From: Pseudomonas fluorescens | Lineage (GTDB): Bacteria > Pseudomonadota > Gammaproteobacteria > Pseudomonadales > Pseudomonadaceae | DNA: 64,000 bases | Assembly: GCF_003732425.1 (NCBI RefSeq) | Contig: NZ_MOBX01000016.1 | Location: 310,001 to 374,000, forward strand | Direction of reading: 5' to 3' | Shown: positions 16,921 through 25,965 of the stretch, piece by piece | Layout: every line of letters begins with the position of its first letter | Numbering within the stretch: position 1 is the first letter of the stretch | Notes under the pieces: generated by a model | The model's database searches: none | What the model was told of the DNA's origin: nothing | Seen by the model: only the letters and a program-made list of their open reading frames with translations | Program-made: the position numbers and the translations under genes

Positions 16921-17652
16921 ATGCGCCGTTTGCTTTTTTCACTGTTGATGTTCTGCGTTTTGCCCGCCTGGGCGGACGGCCACGATCAGTTGTACAAGGT
17001 CGCCGGCTGGCCAGATCAACGTGCGCATTTCAACGATGCCCTGACGGCCGCACAGCAGCGCTATCAGAACAGCCTGCCGCCCGCCGTGTTTCAAGCCTTG
17101 GTGAATAACAGCAACCAACGCTTTGCCCCGCAGGCCGTGGATCAACGCGCCGAGGCGCAATTGCGGCAGAACCTCGCCGATCCGAAACCGGCCCTGGCCT
17201 TCTTTCAATCGCCGCTGGGCAAGAAAATCGTCGCTGCCGAATTGCTCGCGACCCGCCGCGATCAACTGGCAAAGAACGCCAAGGGTCTGCCGAAAATGCA
17301 GGCCAGCGACAGCCGCCTGCTGATCATCGGCCACCTCGCCCAGGCCTTGCCGGCCCGTGAAGCCGGCGCCGAAGTGAGCCTGGCGATTGCCGGCGTCGCG
17401 GCGGACAGTTTGAGTTCGATGATCCCGGGGCTGCTCGGCGGCGGTCAGGCGCAAGGCATGCTTAATGGTCAGCGCCAGCGCTTGATGGATCAGATCGGCG
17501 CGGACATGAACAACACGTTGCTCTACGTCTATCGCGACCTGTCGGATGAAGAGCTGGAAGAGTTTGCGACGTTTGCCGAATCAACTGAGGGCAAGGCGTA
17601 TTACCGGGCCGCGCTGGCAGCGATTCGGGCAGGACTTGCGGTCGGGCAATGA
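16921..17652 (+). CDS. Exported DUF2059 protein
   Basis: GGAG stands 7 bases before ATG 16921, giving 243 residues with a signal peptide (MRRLLFSLLMFCVLPAWADG). The rest is helical. The C-terminal half, with LLYVYRDLSDEELEEFATFAESTEGKAYYRA, is the DUF2059 signature found in periplasmic proteins of unknown function. The N-terminal half (HDQLYKVAGWPDQRAHF) resembles a degenerate copy of the same motif. No partner gene is evident; the oxygenase gene is divergent. Confidence 0.8.
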   Translation: MRRLLFSLLMFCVLPAWADGHDQLYKVAGWPDQRAHFNDALTAAQQRYQNSLPPAVFQALVNNSNQRFAPQAVDQRAEAQLRQNLADPKPALAFFQSPLGKKIVAAELLATRRDQLAKNAKGLPKMQASDSRLLIIGHLAQALPAREAGAEVSLAIAGVAADSLSSMIPGLLGGGQAQGMLNGQRQRLMDQIGADMNNTLLYVYRDLSDEELEEFATFAESTEGKAYYRAALAAIRAGLAVGQ

Positions 17653-17674
17653 TCTTTAGCGCCTGACCGACCGC

Positions 17675-17769
17675 CTTCGCGAGCAGGCTCGCTCCCACAT
17701 GGGATTCGGGATGTTCACAAATTTTGTGTCCACTGAAGATCCAATGTGGGAGCGAGCCTGCTCGCGAAG
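17675..17769. repeat. REP doublet, GAGCAGGCTCGCTCCCACA family
   Basis: Arms CTTCGCGAGCAGGCTCGCTC and GAGCGAGCCTGCTCGCGAAG are inverted around about 45 bp, between convergent genes. Confidence 0.9.
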
Positions 17770-17784
17770 AGGCCCTCATAGACG

Positions 17785-18732
17785 CTAAAGATTCCGGCCT
17801 CTGATGCGCTTGCTCAGAAACTCGAAATACTCCTCACGCATCTCCACCGTCTCATTCGCCAGATGATGCCGCGCCTCGGCCAGCAGCAAAATCTGTGGCC
17901 GGTCGAACTTCCACTTCAACACCTGCAAATTGTGCTGCCAGTCCACCGTCATGTCCGCCTGCCCCTGAATGATCAGCGGCCGTCGCGGACTTTTTTTCGC
18001 GTGCTCGACGCGGATGATCCAGCGTGACAGGGCGCCGACCCATTTGGTCGGCAAGCGCCGAGGCTGCAACGGGTCGGCCTGGAGAAACGGCAGGAAATCC
18101 GGGTCATTGGAATTCTCGCTGAAGCGTCGGGTGACGCCTCTGACAAACGGCCTGAGCAGGTAATAACTCAGCTGCGACCAGCCCCACGCCCGTGGCCGCA
18201 CCAGTGGCGCCAGCAAAATCACCTGGCCTTGCGCCGGGCTGTTTTCGCCATGGTTGAGCAGGTGATCGACCACAATCGCCCCGCCGGTGCTCTGACCGCA
18301 CAAATGCCATGGCTGCGGCAGCGCGATCGACTGTGCCTCGGCGAACAGCGCTTGCAGGACATCCTGGTATTCAGAGAAATCACGGATGCTCGCGCGCGGC
18401 CCGCTCGACAGGCCATGCCCCGGCAAATCGCAAGCGATCACTGCGAAGTCCTGATCCAGCGCCCACTCGATCACATGGCGATAGAGCCCGGTGTGATCGT
18501 AGTACCCGTGCAGCAGAAACAGCGTCGCCTTGACCTTTTCCGGCCACCAGCAATGGCTGACCAGTTCATAACCATCGACCTCGAAACGACCCATGCCACG
18601 CCAGACATCCCGCTCGGGGAAATCGGTTTGGTAAAAGCGCTGATAGGCCTTTGCCTCGTCCGACAACGGCTGCCACTCGGCCAATGGCTTGAGGCTGGCG
18701 CGTAAATGATCGGGATCGAAAGTGGCAGGCAT
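17785..18732 (-). CDS. Alpha/beta hydrolase, lysophospholipase/monoglyceride lipase type
   Basis: The 315-residue cytoplasmic protein shows the serine hydrolase fold: oxyanion segment LFLLHGYYDHTGLY (about residues 71-84), CDLPGHGLSSG near 100, nucleophile elbow CGQSTGG (about 144-150), and a late His in RHHLANE. This order is that of PldB-like lysophospholipases and monoacylglycerol lipases. There is no signal peptide. The true substrate is inferred from family only. It is a lone gene, divergent from the DUF6436 gene. Confidence 0.88.
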   Translation of the reverse strand: MPATFDPDHLRASLKPLAEWQPLSDEAKAYQRFYQTDFPERDVWRGMGRFEVDGYELVSHCWWPEKVKATLFLLHGYYDHTGLYRHVIEWALDQDFAVIACDLPGHGLSSGPRASIRDFSEYQDVLQALFAEAQSIALPQPWHLCGQSTGGAIVVDHLLNHGENSPAQGQVILLAPLVRPRAWGWSQLSYYLLRPFVRGVTRRFSENSNDPDFLPFLQADPLQPRRLPTKWVGALSRWIIRVEHAKKSPRRPLIIQGQADMTVDWQHNLQVLKWKFDRPQILLLAEARHHLANETVEMREEYFEFLSKRIRGRNL

Positions 18733-18830
18733 GCGGGAATTCCAAAGCGGTAAACAGACTTTATCGGCCTGCGATATTCATCTGTAGAGGCAGACATGGC
18801 AAGCTAGCCCGCCTCTGAGGAACCAAATCC

Positions 18831-19409
18831 ATGCGTTCGCCCTACCGCACCGCACTGTTTGCCAGCCTGCTTGCGCTGATTTGCGCCGGGGTGCTGTGGG
18901 CGGCGTACGACTGGTTTCAGGGGCGTTATCTGCGCGCGTTCAGCGAACACACGGCAGTGTTTTCCGGTGATCCGCTGCGCCTTCCCGACAATCTCGCCGG
19001 CCCCGGCAAGATCCGCCTGGTGCACTTCTGGGACCCGGCCTGCCCGTGCAACGTCGGCAATCAGCAACACTTGACCGAGATGATCGAGCAGTTCGGCGCC
19101 AAAGGCGTTGAGTTCTTCGCCGTGCAGAAAACCGGCAGCCACGGTCAGTTACCCGCCACCCTCAGCAGCCTGAAAACCATCACGATATTGCCCGGCTCCG
19201 AACAGGTTCCGGCCAGCCCGGCTGTGGCGATCTGGGATCGCAGCGGCAAACTGGCTTACTTCGGCCCCTACAGCGAAGGCCTGACCTGCAACTCCAGCAA
19301 CAGTTTTATCGAACCGATTTTGAATGCCCTGACGGAAGATCGTCCGGTCAATGCCACGCACACCCTGGCGGTCGGTTGTTACTGCCCGTGGCCGGTGGAA
19401 ACGCGGTAA
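18831..19409 (+). CDS. DUF6436 thioredoxin-like membrane-anchored protein
   Basis: The 192-residue protein has an N-terminal membrane helix (LFASLLALICAGVLWAAYDWF) and a thioredoxin-like domain with VHFWDPACPCN at about residues 64-74. The CPC triplet replaces the usual CxxC. Another C-rich tail, AVGCYCPWP, closes the protein, with CNSSNS before it. It probably faces the periplasm, by family and anchor. A disulfide or thiol role is inferred. It lies about 100 bp upstream of the acylase on the same strand. Confidence 0.75.
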   Translation: MRSPYRTALFASLLALICAGVLWAAYDWFQGRYLRAFSEHTAVFSGDPLRLPDNLAGPGKIRLVHFWDPACPCNVGNQQHLTEMIEQFGAKGVEFFAVQKTGSHGQLPATLSSLKTITILPGSEQVPASPAVAIWDRSGKLAYFGPYSEGLTCNSSNSFIEPILNALTEDRPVNATHTLAVGCYCPWPVETR

Positions 19410-19511
19410 GGCATTCCGGACTTTTCAAGGACAGCGCTGCACGGCACGGAAGGTCTGTGCTAATTGTTTGCAGTCCGACGGGCGGCAATCCCGCTTGCAC
19501 AAGGAGTCATC

Positions 19512-21923
19512 ATGAAGCGCGTGTTCACCGTTCTTGCCTTGCTCATCGTTGTGCTGCTTGCCGGCGTCGGTTGGTATGTCTACAGCAAACAACCGACGCG
19601 CCAGGGCCAGGTCGAACTGCGCAACCTGCAGGGCTCGGTGACCGTGCGCTACGACGAACGCGGCGTGCCACACATTCGTGCCGAGAACGAAACCGACCTG
19701 TACCGCGCCCTCGGCTATGTGCATGCCCAGGATCGCCTGTTCCAGATGGAAGCCATGCGCCGCCTCGCCCGCGGTGAACTGGCGGAAGTGCTCGGGCCGA
19801 AACTGCTCGACACCGACAAACTGTTCCGCAGCCTGCGCATCCGTGAGCGCGCCGCCAGTTATGTCGCCAGCCTCGACAAGCAGTCGCCGGCATGGAAGGG
19901 CCTGCAAGCCTATCTGGATGGTATTAACCAGTATCAGGACACCCACGCAGCACCGATCGAGTTTGACGTGCTGGGCATCCCCAAGCGGCCGTTCACCGCG
20001 GAAGACAGCATCAGCGTCGCCGGCTACATGGCCTATAGCTTTGCTGCAGCATTTCGCACCGAGCCGTTGCTGACTTATGTGCGCGATCAACTCGGCGCCG
20101 ATTACCTCAAGGTCTTCGATCTCGACTGGCAACCCAATGGGGTGCTGGCCAACGGTCACGCCAAGCCAGCGCCGGCCCTCGCCGCCGGCGACTGGAAAGA
20201 CCTCAATGCCCTCGCCCGCCTCAGCGAACAGGCGCTGATCGACCATGGCCTGCCGCAATTCGAAGGCAGCAATGCCTGGGTCATCGCCGGTAGCCGCAGC
20301 CAGAGCGGCAAGCCACTGCTGGCGGGTGATCCGCACATTCGCTTCTCGGTGCCATCGGTGTGGTACGAGGCGCAATTGTCGGCGCCGGGCTTCGAGTTGT
20401 ACGGCCAGCATCAAGCACTGGTGCCGTTCGCGTTTCTGGGGCACAACCTGGATTTCGGCTGGAGCCTGACCATGTTCCAGAACGACGATCTGGACCTGAT
20501 CGCCGAGAAGGTCAATCCGGACAATCCGAATCAGGTCTGGTATCGCGGCCAGTGGACCGACATGGTCGTCACCCAACAGCAGATCAATGTGAAGGGCCAG
20601 ACGCCGGTGACCCTCACCCTGCGCCAATCGCCCCACGGCCCGATCGTCAACGATGCGCTCGGCAGCGCCGCCGGCAAGACGCCAATCGCGATGTGGTGGG
20701 CCTTCCTCGAAACACCGAACCCGATCCTTGAAGGCTTCTACCAACTCAATCGCGCCGACACCCTGGCCAAGGCCCGCGCCGCAGCGGCGAAAGTCCAGGC
20801 ACCGGGACTGAACCTCGTCTATGCCAATGCCAAGGGCGATATCGCCTGGTGGGCCTCGGCGCTGCTGCCCAAGCGCCCGGCCGGGGTACGGCCGGAATTC
20901 ATTCTCGACGGCAGCAGCAATCAGGCCGACAAGGACGGTTTCTATCCGTTCAGCGCCAACCCGCAGGAAGAAAACCCGGCGCGCGGCTACATTGTCTCGG
21001 CCAACTTCCAGCCAGTGTCGCCGACCGGCATGGCGATTCCCGGTTACTACAACCTCGCCGATCGCGGGCAGCAACTCAATCGCCAGCTCAGCGACAAGAA
21101 CGTGAAGTGGACCAACGAAGCCAATCAGAAACTGCAACTGGGCACCGCCACCGGTTACGGCCCGCGTTTGCTCGCGCCGTTGCTGCCGGTATTGCGTGAA
21201 GTCGTCAGCGATCCGGCGCAGCTGAAACTGGTCGAGCAACTGGCGCAGTGGCCAGGCGACTATCCGCTGGATTCGGTCAGTGCGACGCTGTTCAACCAGT
21301 TCCTCTACGACCTCGCCGATGCGGCGATGCACGATGAGTTGGGCAACGATTTCTTCGAGACACTGCTGTCGACGCGGGTGATCGATGCGGCGCTGCCGAG
21401 ACTGGCAGCGAATGCCGATTCACCGTGGTGGGACAACCGCAGCACGCCGACCAAGGAGACCCGCGCCGATATCGTCCGCGCGGCGTGGCAGGCAAGCATG
21501 CAGCACTTGAAGCTGACCCTCGGCGATAACTCTGCCGAGTGGAAATGGGGCGCGGCGCATACCCTGACCCATGGCCATCCGCTGGGGCAGCAGAAGCCGC
21601 TGGAGCGGATTTTCAATGTCGGGCCGTTTGCGGCGCCGGGCAGTCATGAAGTGCCGAACAACCTCTCGGCGAAGATCGGTCCCGCGCCGTGGCCGGTGAC
21701 TTATGGGCCGTCGACGCGGCGGCTGGTGGATTTTGCCGATCCGGCGCATGGCCTGACGATCAACCCGGTCGGCCAGAGCGGTGTGCCGTTCGACAGTCAC
21801 TATGACGATCAGGCTGAGGCGTATGTCGACGGGATGTATGTGCAGGCGCATTTCAATGCCGAAGAGGTGACGGCGAATACGCGCAGTACCTTGAAGCTGT
21901 TGCCGGCGCGGGCTGCGCAGTAG
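19512..21923 (+). CDS. Penicillin acylase family (HacB/QuiP-type) Ntn hydrolase
   Basis: The 803-residue precursor starts with a signal or anchor helix (VFTVLALLIVVLLAGVGWYV) and AAGGAG lies upstream of ATG 19512. Autocatalytic cleavage is expected at Gly252-Ser253 (EGSNAWVIAG), freeing the Ser nucleophile of the beta subunit; GDPHI follows as in the family. Small-subunit motifs RGVPHIRAEN and YVHAQDRLFQME are present. The P. aeruginosa gene at this locus (PA0305, HacB) is an acyl-homoserine-lactone acylase, so quorum-signal degradation is a reasonable but unproven call; it could cleave other amides. Confidence 0.88.
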   Translation: MKRVFTVLALLIVVLLAGVGWYVYSKQPTRQGQVELRNLQGSVTVRYDERGVPHIRAENETDLYRALGYVHAQDRLFQMEAMRRLARGELAEVLGPKLLDTDKLFRSLRIRERAASYVASLDKQSPAWKGLQAYLDGINQYQDTHAAPIEFDVLGIPKRPFTAEDSISVAGYMAYSFAAAFRTEPLLTYVRDQLGADYLKVFDLDWQPNGVLANGHAKPAPALAAGDWKDLNALARLSEQALIDHGLPQFEGSNAWVIAGSRSQSGKPLLAGDPHIRFSVPSVWYEAQLSAPGFELYGQHQALVPFAFLGHNLDFGWSLTMFQNDDLDLIAEKVNPDNPNQVWYRGQWTDMVVTQQQINVKGQTPVTLTLRQSPHGPIVNDALGSAAGKTPIAMWWAFLETPNPILEGFYQLNRADTLAKARAAAAKVQAPGLNLVYANAKGDIAWWASALLPKRPAGVRPEFILDGSSNQADKDGFYPFSANPQEENPARGYIVSANFQPVSPTGMAIPGYYNLADRGQQLNRQLSDKNVKWTNEANQKLQLGTATGYGPRLLAPLLPVLREVVSDPAQLKLVEQLAQWPGDYPLDSVSATLFNQFLYDLADAAMHDELGNDFFETLLSTRVIDAALPRLAANADSPWWDNRSTPTKETRADIVRAAWQASMQHLKLTLGDNSAEWKWGAAHTLTHGHPLGQQKPLERIFNVGPFAAPGSHEVPNNLSAKIGPAPWPVTYGPSTRRLVDFADPAHGLTINPVGQSGVPFDSHYDDQAEAYVDGMYVQAHFNAEEVTANTRSTLKLLPARAAQ

Positions 21924-21939
21924 TTCTGCACTGGCCACT

Positions 21940-22004
21940 TCGCGAGCAGGCTCGCTCCCACATTTGGAATGCATTCCCCTGTGGGAGCGAGCCTGCTCGC
22001 GAAA
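21940..22004. repeat. REP doublet, GAGCAGGCTCGCTCCCACA family
   Basis: Short, nearly perfect inverted copies from TTCGCGAGCAGG to CCTGCTCGCGAA lie between convergent genes. Confidence 0.9.
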
Positions 22005-22028
22005 GGGCCATCAGCAACACCTTAAATC

Positions 22029-22994
22029 TCAGAGCAGCACCGCAAAATTCAGCCGAAACTGCTGTGGCGTCACGCCCAGCCGGCGGTTGAACACACTGCG
22101 CATATGTTGCGCATCGCGAAACCCGCACTGATAGGCCACCGTTTTCAACGGCGCTGCCGTGCTCTCCAGCATCACCCGTGCCGCATCCACCCGCGCCCGT
22201 TCGACAAACTCCGCCGGGGTGACCTTGGCTTCCCGGGCGAACACCCGCGAGAAATTGCGCGCACTCATGTTCGCGGCGTTGGCAAGATCGGCAATCGTCA
22301 GGTCACCCGTGAGATTGGCCAGCACATACAACTGCACCAGCGCCACCGCCGACGTCGGTTCCGCGTGCGGCGTGAGGAACGGGCTGAACTGCGACTGCCC
22401 GCCGGAACGCTGGGTGAACACCACCAGCCGCTTGGCCACGCTCAACGCCACTTCAGCGCCGTGATCCCGTGCCAGCAGGTACAGCGACAGATCAATCCCC
22501 GCCGTGACTCCGGCCGAGGTGTAGAGCGTGCCGTCCTCGACATACAATCGGTCGGCCTCGACCTGGGTAGTCGGACACAACTGCGCCAACGCCTCGGCAT
22601 CGTTCCAGTGCGTGGTGACGGTGCGCCCTTCCAGCAGTCCGGCCCGCGCGAGCATGAACGCGCCGTTGCAGATCGAACCAAAACGTCGCGCCCGGCCACA
22701 GGCCTCGCGCAGCCAGACGTCGAATGTCGCGCCAAAATCCATGAACGGCAGTTGCGGGCCACCGGCGACCAGCAGCAGGTCATAGGCTTCCAGAGCTTCG
22801 CTGAAATGGCGGTGAGCATTGAGGGTCAAGCCATTGGAGCAGGCCATCGGCCCGTGCTCGACGCCGATCACCAGCAGACGATAGTGATCCTCGGGGGCGA
22901 GAAACCGGTTGGCCTCGGCGAACACATCCATGGGCCCGGTCACATCCAGCGACTGCACGCCCGAGAACACCACGATGGCGACGGTTTTGTTCAT
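22029..22994 (-). CDS. GlxA-family transcriptional regulator (DJ-1/PfpI + AraC HTH)
   Basis: The 321-residue protein has an N-terminal DJ-1/PfpI-like amidotransferase fold (about residues 3-175), with the nucleophile-elbow Cys in GSICNGAFMLARAG and AGGPQLPFMDFG ahead of it. The C-terminal AraC-type double HTH (about 220-318) includes MSARNFSRVFAREAKVTPAEFVE and YQCGFRDAQHMRSVF. Members sense small molecules such as arginine, glycine betaine or carnitine through the N-terminal domain. It is divergent from the HD-domain enzyme, a probable target; a REP element lies between them. Confidence 0.92.
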   Translation of the reverse strand: MNKTVAIVVFSGVQSLDVTGPMDVFAEANRFLAPEDHYRLLVIGVEHGPMACSNGLTLNAHRHFSEALEAYDLLLVAGGPQLPFMDFGATFDVWLREACGRARRFGSICNGAFMLARAGLLEGRTVTTHWNDAEALAQLCPTTQVEADRLYVEDGTLYTSAGVTAGIDLSLYLLARDHGAEVALSVAKRLVVFTQRSGGQSQFSPFLTPHAEPTSAVALVQLYVLANLTGDLTIADLANAANMSARNFSRVFAREAKVTPAEFVERARVDAARVMLESTAAPLKTVAYQCGFRDAQHMRSVFNRRLGVTPQQFRLNFAVLL

Positions 22995-23013
22995 TTTGAA
23001 TTCCCCTGTAACC

Positions 23014-23147
23014 CTGTGGCGAGGGAGCTTGCTCCCGCTCGGCGGCGCAGCAGTCGTAAACCCGACTGACTCGATCTCTCTGACAAAACCGCATCGACTG
23101 TATTGGGGCTGCTGCGCAGCCCAGCGGGAGCAAGCGCCCTCGCCACA
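23014..23147. repeat. REP doublet, GTGGCGAGGGAGCTTGCTCCCGC family
   Basis: Arms CTGTGGCGAGGGAGCTTGCT and GAGCAAGCGCCCTCGCCACA face each other. It takes up nearly half of the 304-bp divergent region between the GlxA regulator and the HD gene; the remainder shows no clear site. Confidence 0.88.
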
Positions 23148-23298
23148 ATGGATTGCATTCCAACCTATGAAGGGCAGTTGGCACGATTTGCAGGTGGATT
23201 GGCAAGGATCGCAGCCATGGGTCGATTGTCCGCTTTGAGTGTCGGGAACAGACTTCCCGCATCAGCGCCACAACGGCGTTTCAGTGAGGAAACCGCCC

Positions 23299-23940
23299 AT
23301 GACCACGACCATCGCCGGCATCAAAATCCCTGACAGCGCCCTCGCCCGGGCCACCACCGAATACATCCGCGACATCGAATCCGACCTGCTCTACCACCAC
23401 TCGCGCCGGGTCTTTCTGTTCGGCGCACTGAGCGGCGAGCGCCAGCAACTGGCCTACAACCCGGAGTTGCTGTACGTCGGCGCGATGTTCCACGACTTGG
23501 GTCTGGTCGAAGGTCATCGCAGTGATGACGAGCGTTTTGAAGTGGACGGCGCCAACGCGGCGTCGGCGTTTCTCAAACCGTACGGGTTGAGCGATGACGA
23601 CATTGAGCAGGTCTGGCTGTCGATTGCCCTGCACACCACGCCGGGCGTGCCGAAGCATCTGCGTCCAACCGTGGCGCTGGTGACCGCAGGCGTGGAAATG
23701 GATGTGTTGGGCATGGACTACGCAGCGTTCAGCACCGTACAGCGTGAGGCGGTGGTGCATGCGCACCCGCGTGGAGAAGGGTTCAAGGAGTGCATCATCT
23801 GCGCGTTTGCCGACGGTTTGCGTCATCGTCCGCAGACCACGTTCGGCAATGTGAAGACCGATGTGTTGAAAGATCAGCAGGCGGGGTTCAAACCGATGAA
23901 CTTCGTTGAAGTCATCCGCCAATCACCCTGGACTTCCTGA
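23299..23940 (+). CDS. HD-domain protein, cyanamide-hydratase-like
   Basis: The 213-residue protein (ATG 23299, GTGAGGA 8 bases upstream) carries the metal-binding HD array: His in LLYHHSRRVFLFG (about residues 32-44), the HD pair in MFHDLGLV, His in GHRSDDERFEVDGAN, and LHTTPGVP. The combination of HSxRVFLFG, HDLGL and HTTPGVP is that of the HD family containing fungal cyanamide hydratases, rather than nucleotide phosphohydrolases. Substrate unknown. The divergent GlxA-type regulator probably controls it. Confidence 0.8.
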   Translation: MTTTIAGIKIPDSALARATTEYIRDIESDLLYHHSRRVFLFGALSGERQQLAYNPELLYVGAMFHDLGLVEGHRSDDERFEVDGANAASAFLKPYGLSDDDIEQVWLSIALHTTPGVPKHLRPTVALVTAGVEMDVLGMDYAAFSTVQREAVVHAHPRGEGFKECIICAFADGLRHRPQTTFGNVKTDVLKDQQAGFKPMNFVEVIRQSPWTS

Positions 23941-23961
23941 AACCGACTGTGGAATGACTCC

Positions 23962-24083
23962 TGAGGCGAGGGAGCTTGCTCCCGCTCGGCGGCACAGCCG
24001 TCGCAAAATCAACAACCTCGCAATGTCTGACTCTGCGATTGGGGCGGCTCCGCCACCCAGCGGGAGCAAGCTCCCTCGCCACA
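23962..24083. repeat. REP doublet, GGCGAGGGAGCTTGCTCCCGC family
   Basis: Arms GAGGCGAGGGAGCTTGCTCC and GGAGCAAGCTCCCTCGCCAC are inverted; it lies between the convergent HD gene and spuH. Confidence 0.88.
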
Positions 24084-24107
24084 AAAAGCCTGGCGCCATG
24101 CTACAAA

Positions 24108-24147
24108 AAAAAAGCCTCACTACCTTTGCAGGGAGTGAGGCTTTTTT
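24108..24147 (-). terminator. Rho-independent terminator of the spu operon
   Basis: AAAGCCTCACT-loop-AGTGAGGCTTT gives a strong stem, with a long T run after it on the minus strand, right behind spuH. Confidence 0.88.
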
Positions 24148-24157
24148 ACCAGAGGGC

Positions 24158-25048
24158 TTACGCCGCTTCCGGCGCCGGGGCGCGACGCACGTCCGGCTGT
24201 TTCCAGGAATCGGCAGCGCTTTCTTCGATGGCTTGCTGGATCGCCTTCTTGCGCGCTTCTTCGGCACGGCGGCTGAAGAACCAGACCATGAAGGTCACGA
24301 TCGACACCGCGAGCAGAATCAGACTGGCCACGGCGTTGATCTCAGGCTTCACGCCCAGACGCACCGCCGAGAACACTTCCATCGGCAGGGTCGTCGACCC
24401 CGGACCGGAGACGAAGCTCGCCAGCACCAGGTCATCCAGCGACAGCGCGAACGACATCATACCGCCCGCCGCCAGCGAGGGCGCGATCATCGGGATGGTG
24501 ATCAGGAAGAACACCTTCCACGGCCGTGCACCAAGGTCCATGGCCGCTTCTTCGATCGACAGGTCCAGTTCACGCAGACGCGCCGACACCACCACCGCCA
24601 CATACGCCGCACAGAACGTGGTGTGAGCGATCCAGATGGTGACGATGCCACGTTCCTGCGGCCAGCCGATCATCTGCGCCATCGCCACGAACAGCAGCAA
24701 CAGTGACAGACCGGTGATCACTTCCGGCATCACCAACGGCGCGGTGACCAGACCGCCAAACAGCGTGCGGCCCTTGAAGCGGGTGATACGGGTCAGCACA
24801 AACGCTGCCAGCGTGCCCAGCGCCACCGCCGCAACGGCGGTGTAGCAGGCAATTTCCAGCGAGCGCAGCACCGAGCCCATCAGTTGCGTGTTGTCGAGCA
24901 GGCCGACGTACCACTTGATCGACCAGCCGCCCCACACCGTCACCAGTTTCGAGGCGTTGAACGAGTAGATCACCAGGATCAGCATCGGCAGGTAAATGAA
25001 CAACAAACCCAGGACCAGCATCAGGCTGGAGAAACGGATGCGCTTCAT
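24158..25048 (-). CDS. spuH: Polyamine ABC transporter permease SpuH (PotI-like)
   Basis: The 296-residue inner-membrane permease pairs with SpuG to carry putrescine or spermidine inward. It has about six helices, beginning FSSLMLVLGLLFIYLPMLILVIYSF, and the EAA loop that docks to the ATPase is seen in ELDLSIEEAAMDLGARPW followed by FFLITIPMIAPSL. The start overlaps the spuG stop by 4 bases (ATGA). The C-terminal tail is charged and a little longer than in E. coli PotI. It is the last gene of the operon. Confidence 0.93.
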   Translation of the reverse strand: MKRIRFSSLMLVLGLLFIYLPMLILVIYSFNASKLVTVWGGWSIKWYVGLLDNTQLMGSVLRSLEIACYTAVAAVALGTLAAFVLTRITRFKGRTLFGGLVTAPLVMPEVITGLSLLLLFVAMAQMIGWPQERGIVTIWIAHTTFCAAYVAVVVSARLRELDLSIEEAAMDLGARPWKVFFLITIPMIAPSLAAGGMMSFALSLDDLVLASFVSGPGSTTLPMEVFSAVRLGVKPEINAVASLILLAVSIVTFMVWFFSRRAEEARKKAIQQAIEESAADSWKQPDVRRAPAPEAA

Positions 25049-25965
25049 TCTTTGCCCTCCATTTCTTTGGCCTGACTGCGGTTGAACAGAATGATCGGCA
25101 CAATCAGGATCGCCAGCATCACCACCGCCAGCGCGGACGCCACCGGCCAGTCACGGTTGTTGAAGAACTCTTGCCAGAGCACTTTACCGATCATCAGGGT
25201 TTCCGGACCGCCGAGCAGTTCCGGGATCACGAACTCGCCCACCACCGGGATGAACACCAGCATGCAGCCGGCAATAATCCCGTTCTTGGACAGCGGAATA
25301 GTGATTTTCCAGAAGCTGTTGAAGGTGCTCGAACCGAGGTCCGATGCGGCTTCGAGCAGACTGTTGTCGTGCTTCACCAGGTTGGCGTACAGCGGCAGGA
25401 TCATGAACGGCAGGTACGAGTAAACAACGCCGATGTACACCGCAAGGTTGGTGTTGAGGATCTGCAGCGGCTCATCGATCAAGCCCATGCTCATCAGGAA
25501 ACCGTTGAGCAGACCGTTGTTGCTGAGGATGCCCATCCACGCGTAAACGCGGATCAGGATCGCCGTCCAGGTCGGCATCATGATCAACAGCACCAGCACC
25601 GTTTGCAGCTCTTTACGGGCGGTGGCGATGGCGTAGGCCATGGGATAACCGATCAACAGGCACAACAGCGTGCTGATAAATGCCATCTTCAACGAGCCGA
25701 GGTAAGCGGCGATGTACAACTCGTCGCCCGCCAGCATCGCGTAGTTGCCCAGGTTCAGCAGCAATTGCAGCTTCTGCTCGGCGTACGTGTAGATCTCGGT
25801 GTACGGCGGGATGGCCACGTCGGCTTCGGCGAAGCTGATCTTCAGGACGATGAAGAACGGCAGCATGAAGAACAGAAACAGCCAGATGAACGGGACCCCG
25901 ATGACCAGTTGCCGGCCATTGGGGATTATTCGGTTGATGCGGCGTTTGAATTTGCGCATGTTCAT
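25045..25965 (-). CDS. spuG: Polyamine ABC transporter permease SpuG (PotH-like)
   Basis: I start at ATG 25965 (MNMRKFKRR), which overlaps the spuF stop by 4 bases; this gives 306 residues. It has a basic cytoplasmic tail, then six helices from VIGVPFIWLFLFFMLPFFIVL. The EAA motif is LLEAASDLGSSTFNSFWKITIPLSK. A PotH hallmark is the long periplasmic loop between helices 1 and 2. It forms the channel with SpuH. The ATGA overlaps on both sides show strict translational coupling. Confidence 0.93.
   Translation of the reverse strand: MNMRKFKRRINRIIPNGRQLVIGVPFIWLFLFFMLPFFIVLKISFAEADVAIPPYTEIYTYAEQKLQLLLNLGNYAMLAGDELYIAAYLGSLKMAFISTLLCLLIGYPMAYAIATARKELQTVLVLLIMMPTWTAILIRVYAWMGILSNNGLLNGFLMSMGLIDEPLQILNTNLAVYIGVVYSYLPFMILPLYANLVKHDNSLLEAASDLGSSTFNSFWKITIPLSKNGIIAGCMLVFIPVVGEFVIPELLGGPETLMIGKVLWQEFFNNRDWPVASALAVVMLAILIVPIILFNRSQAKEMEGKE

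Noticed and set aside
19425..21332. A 635-codon minus-strand frame opposite the acylase
   Set aside because: Antisense shadow; the acylase has clear motifs over the same stretch.
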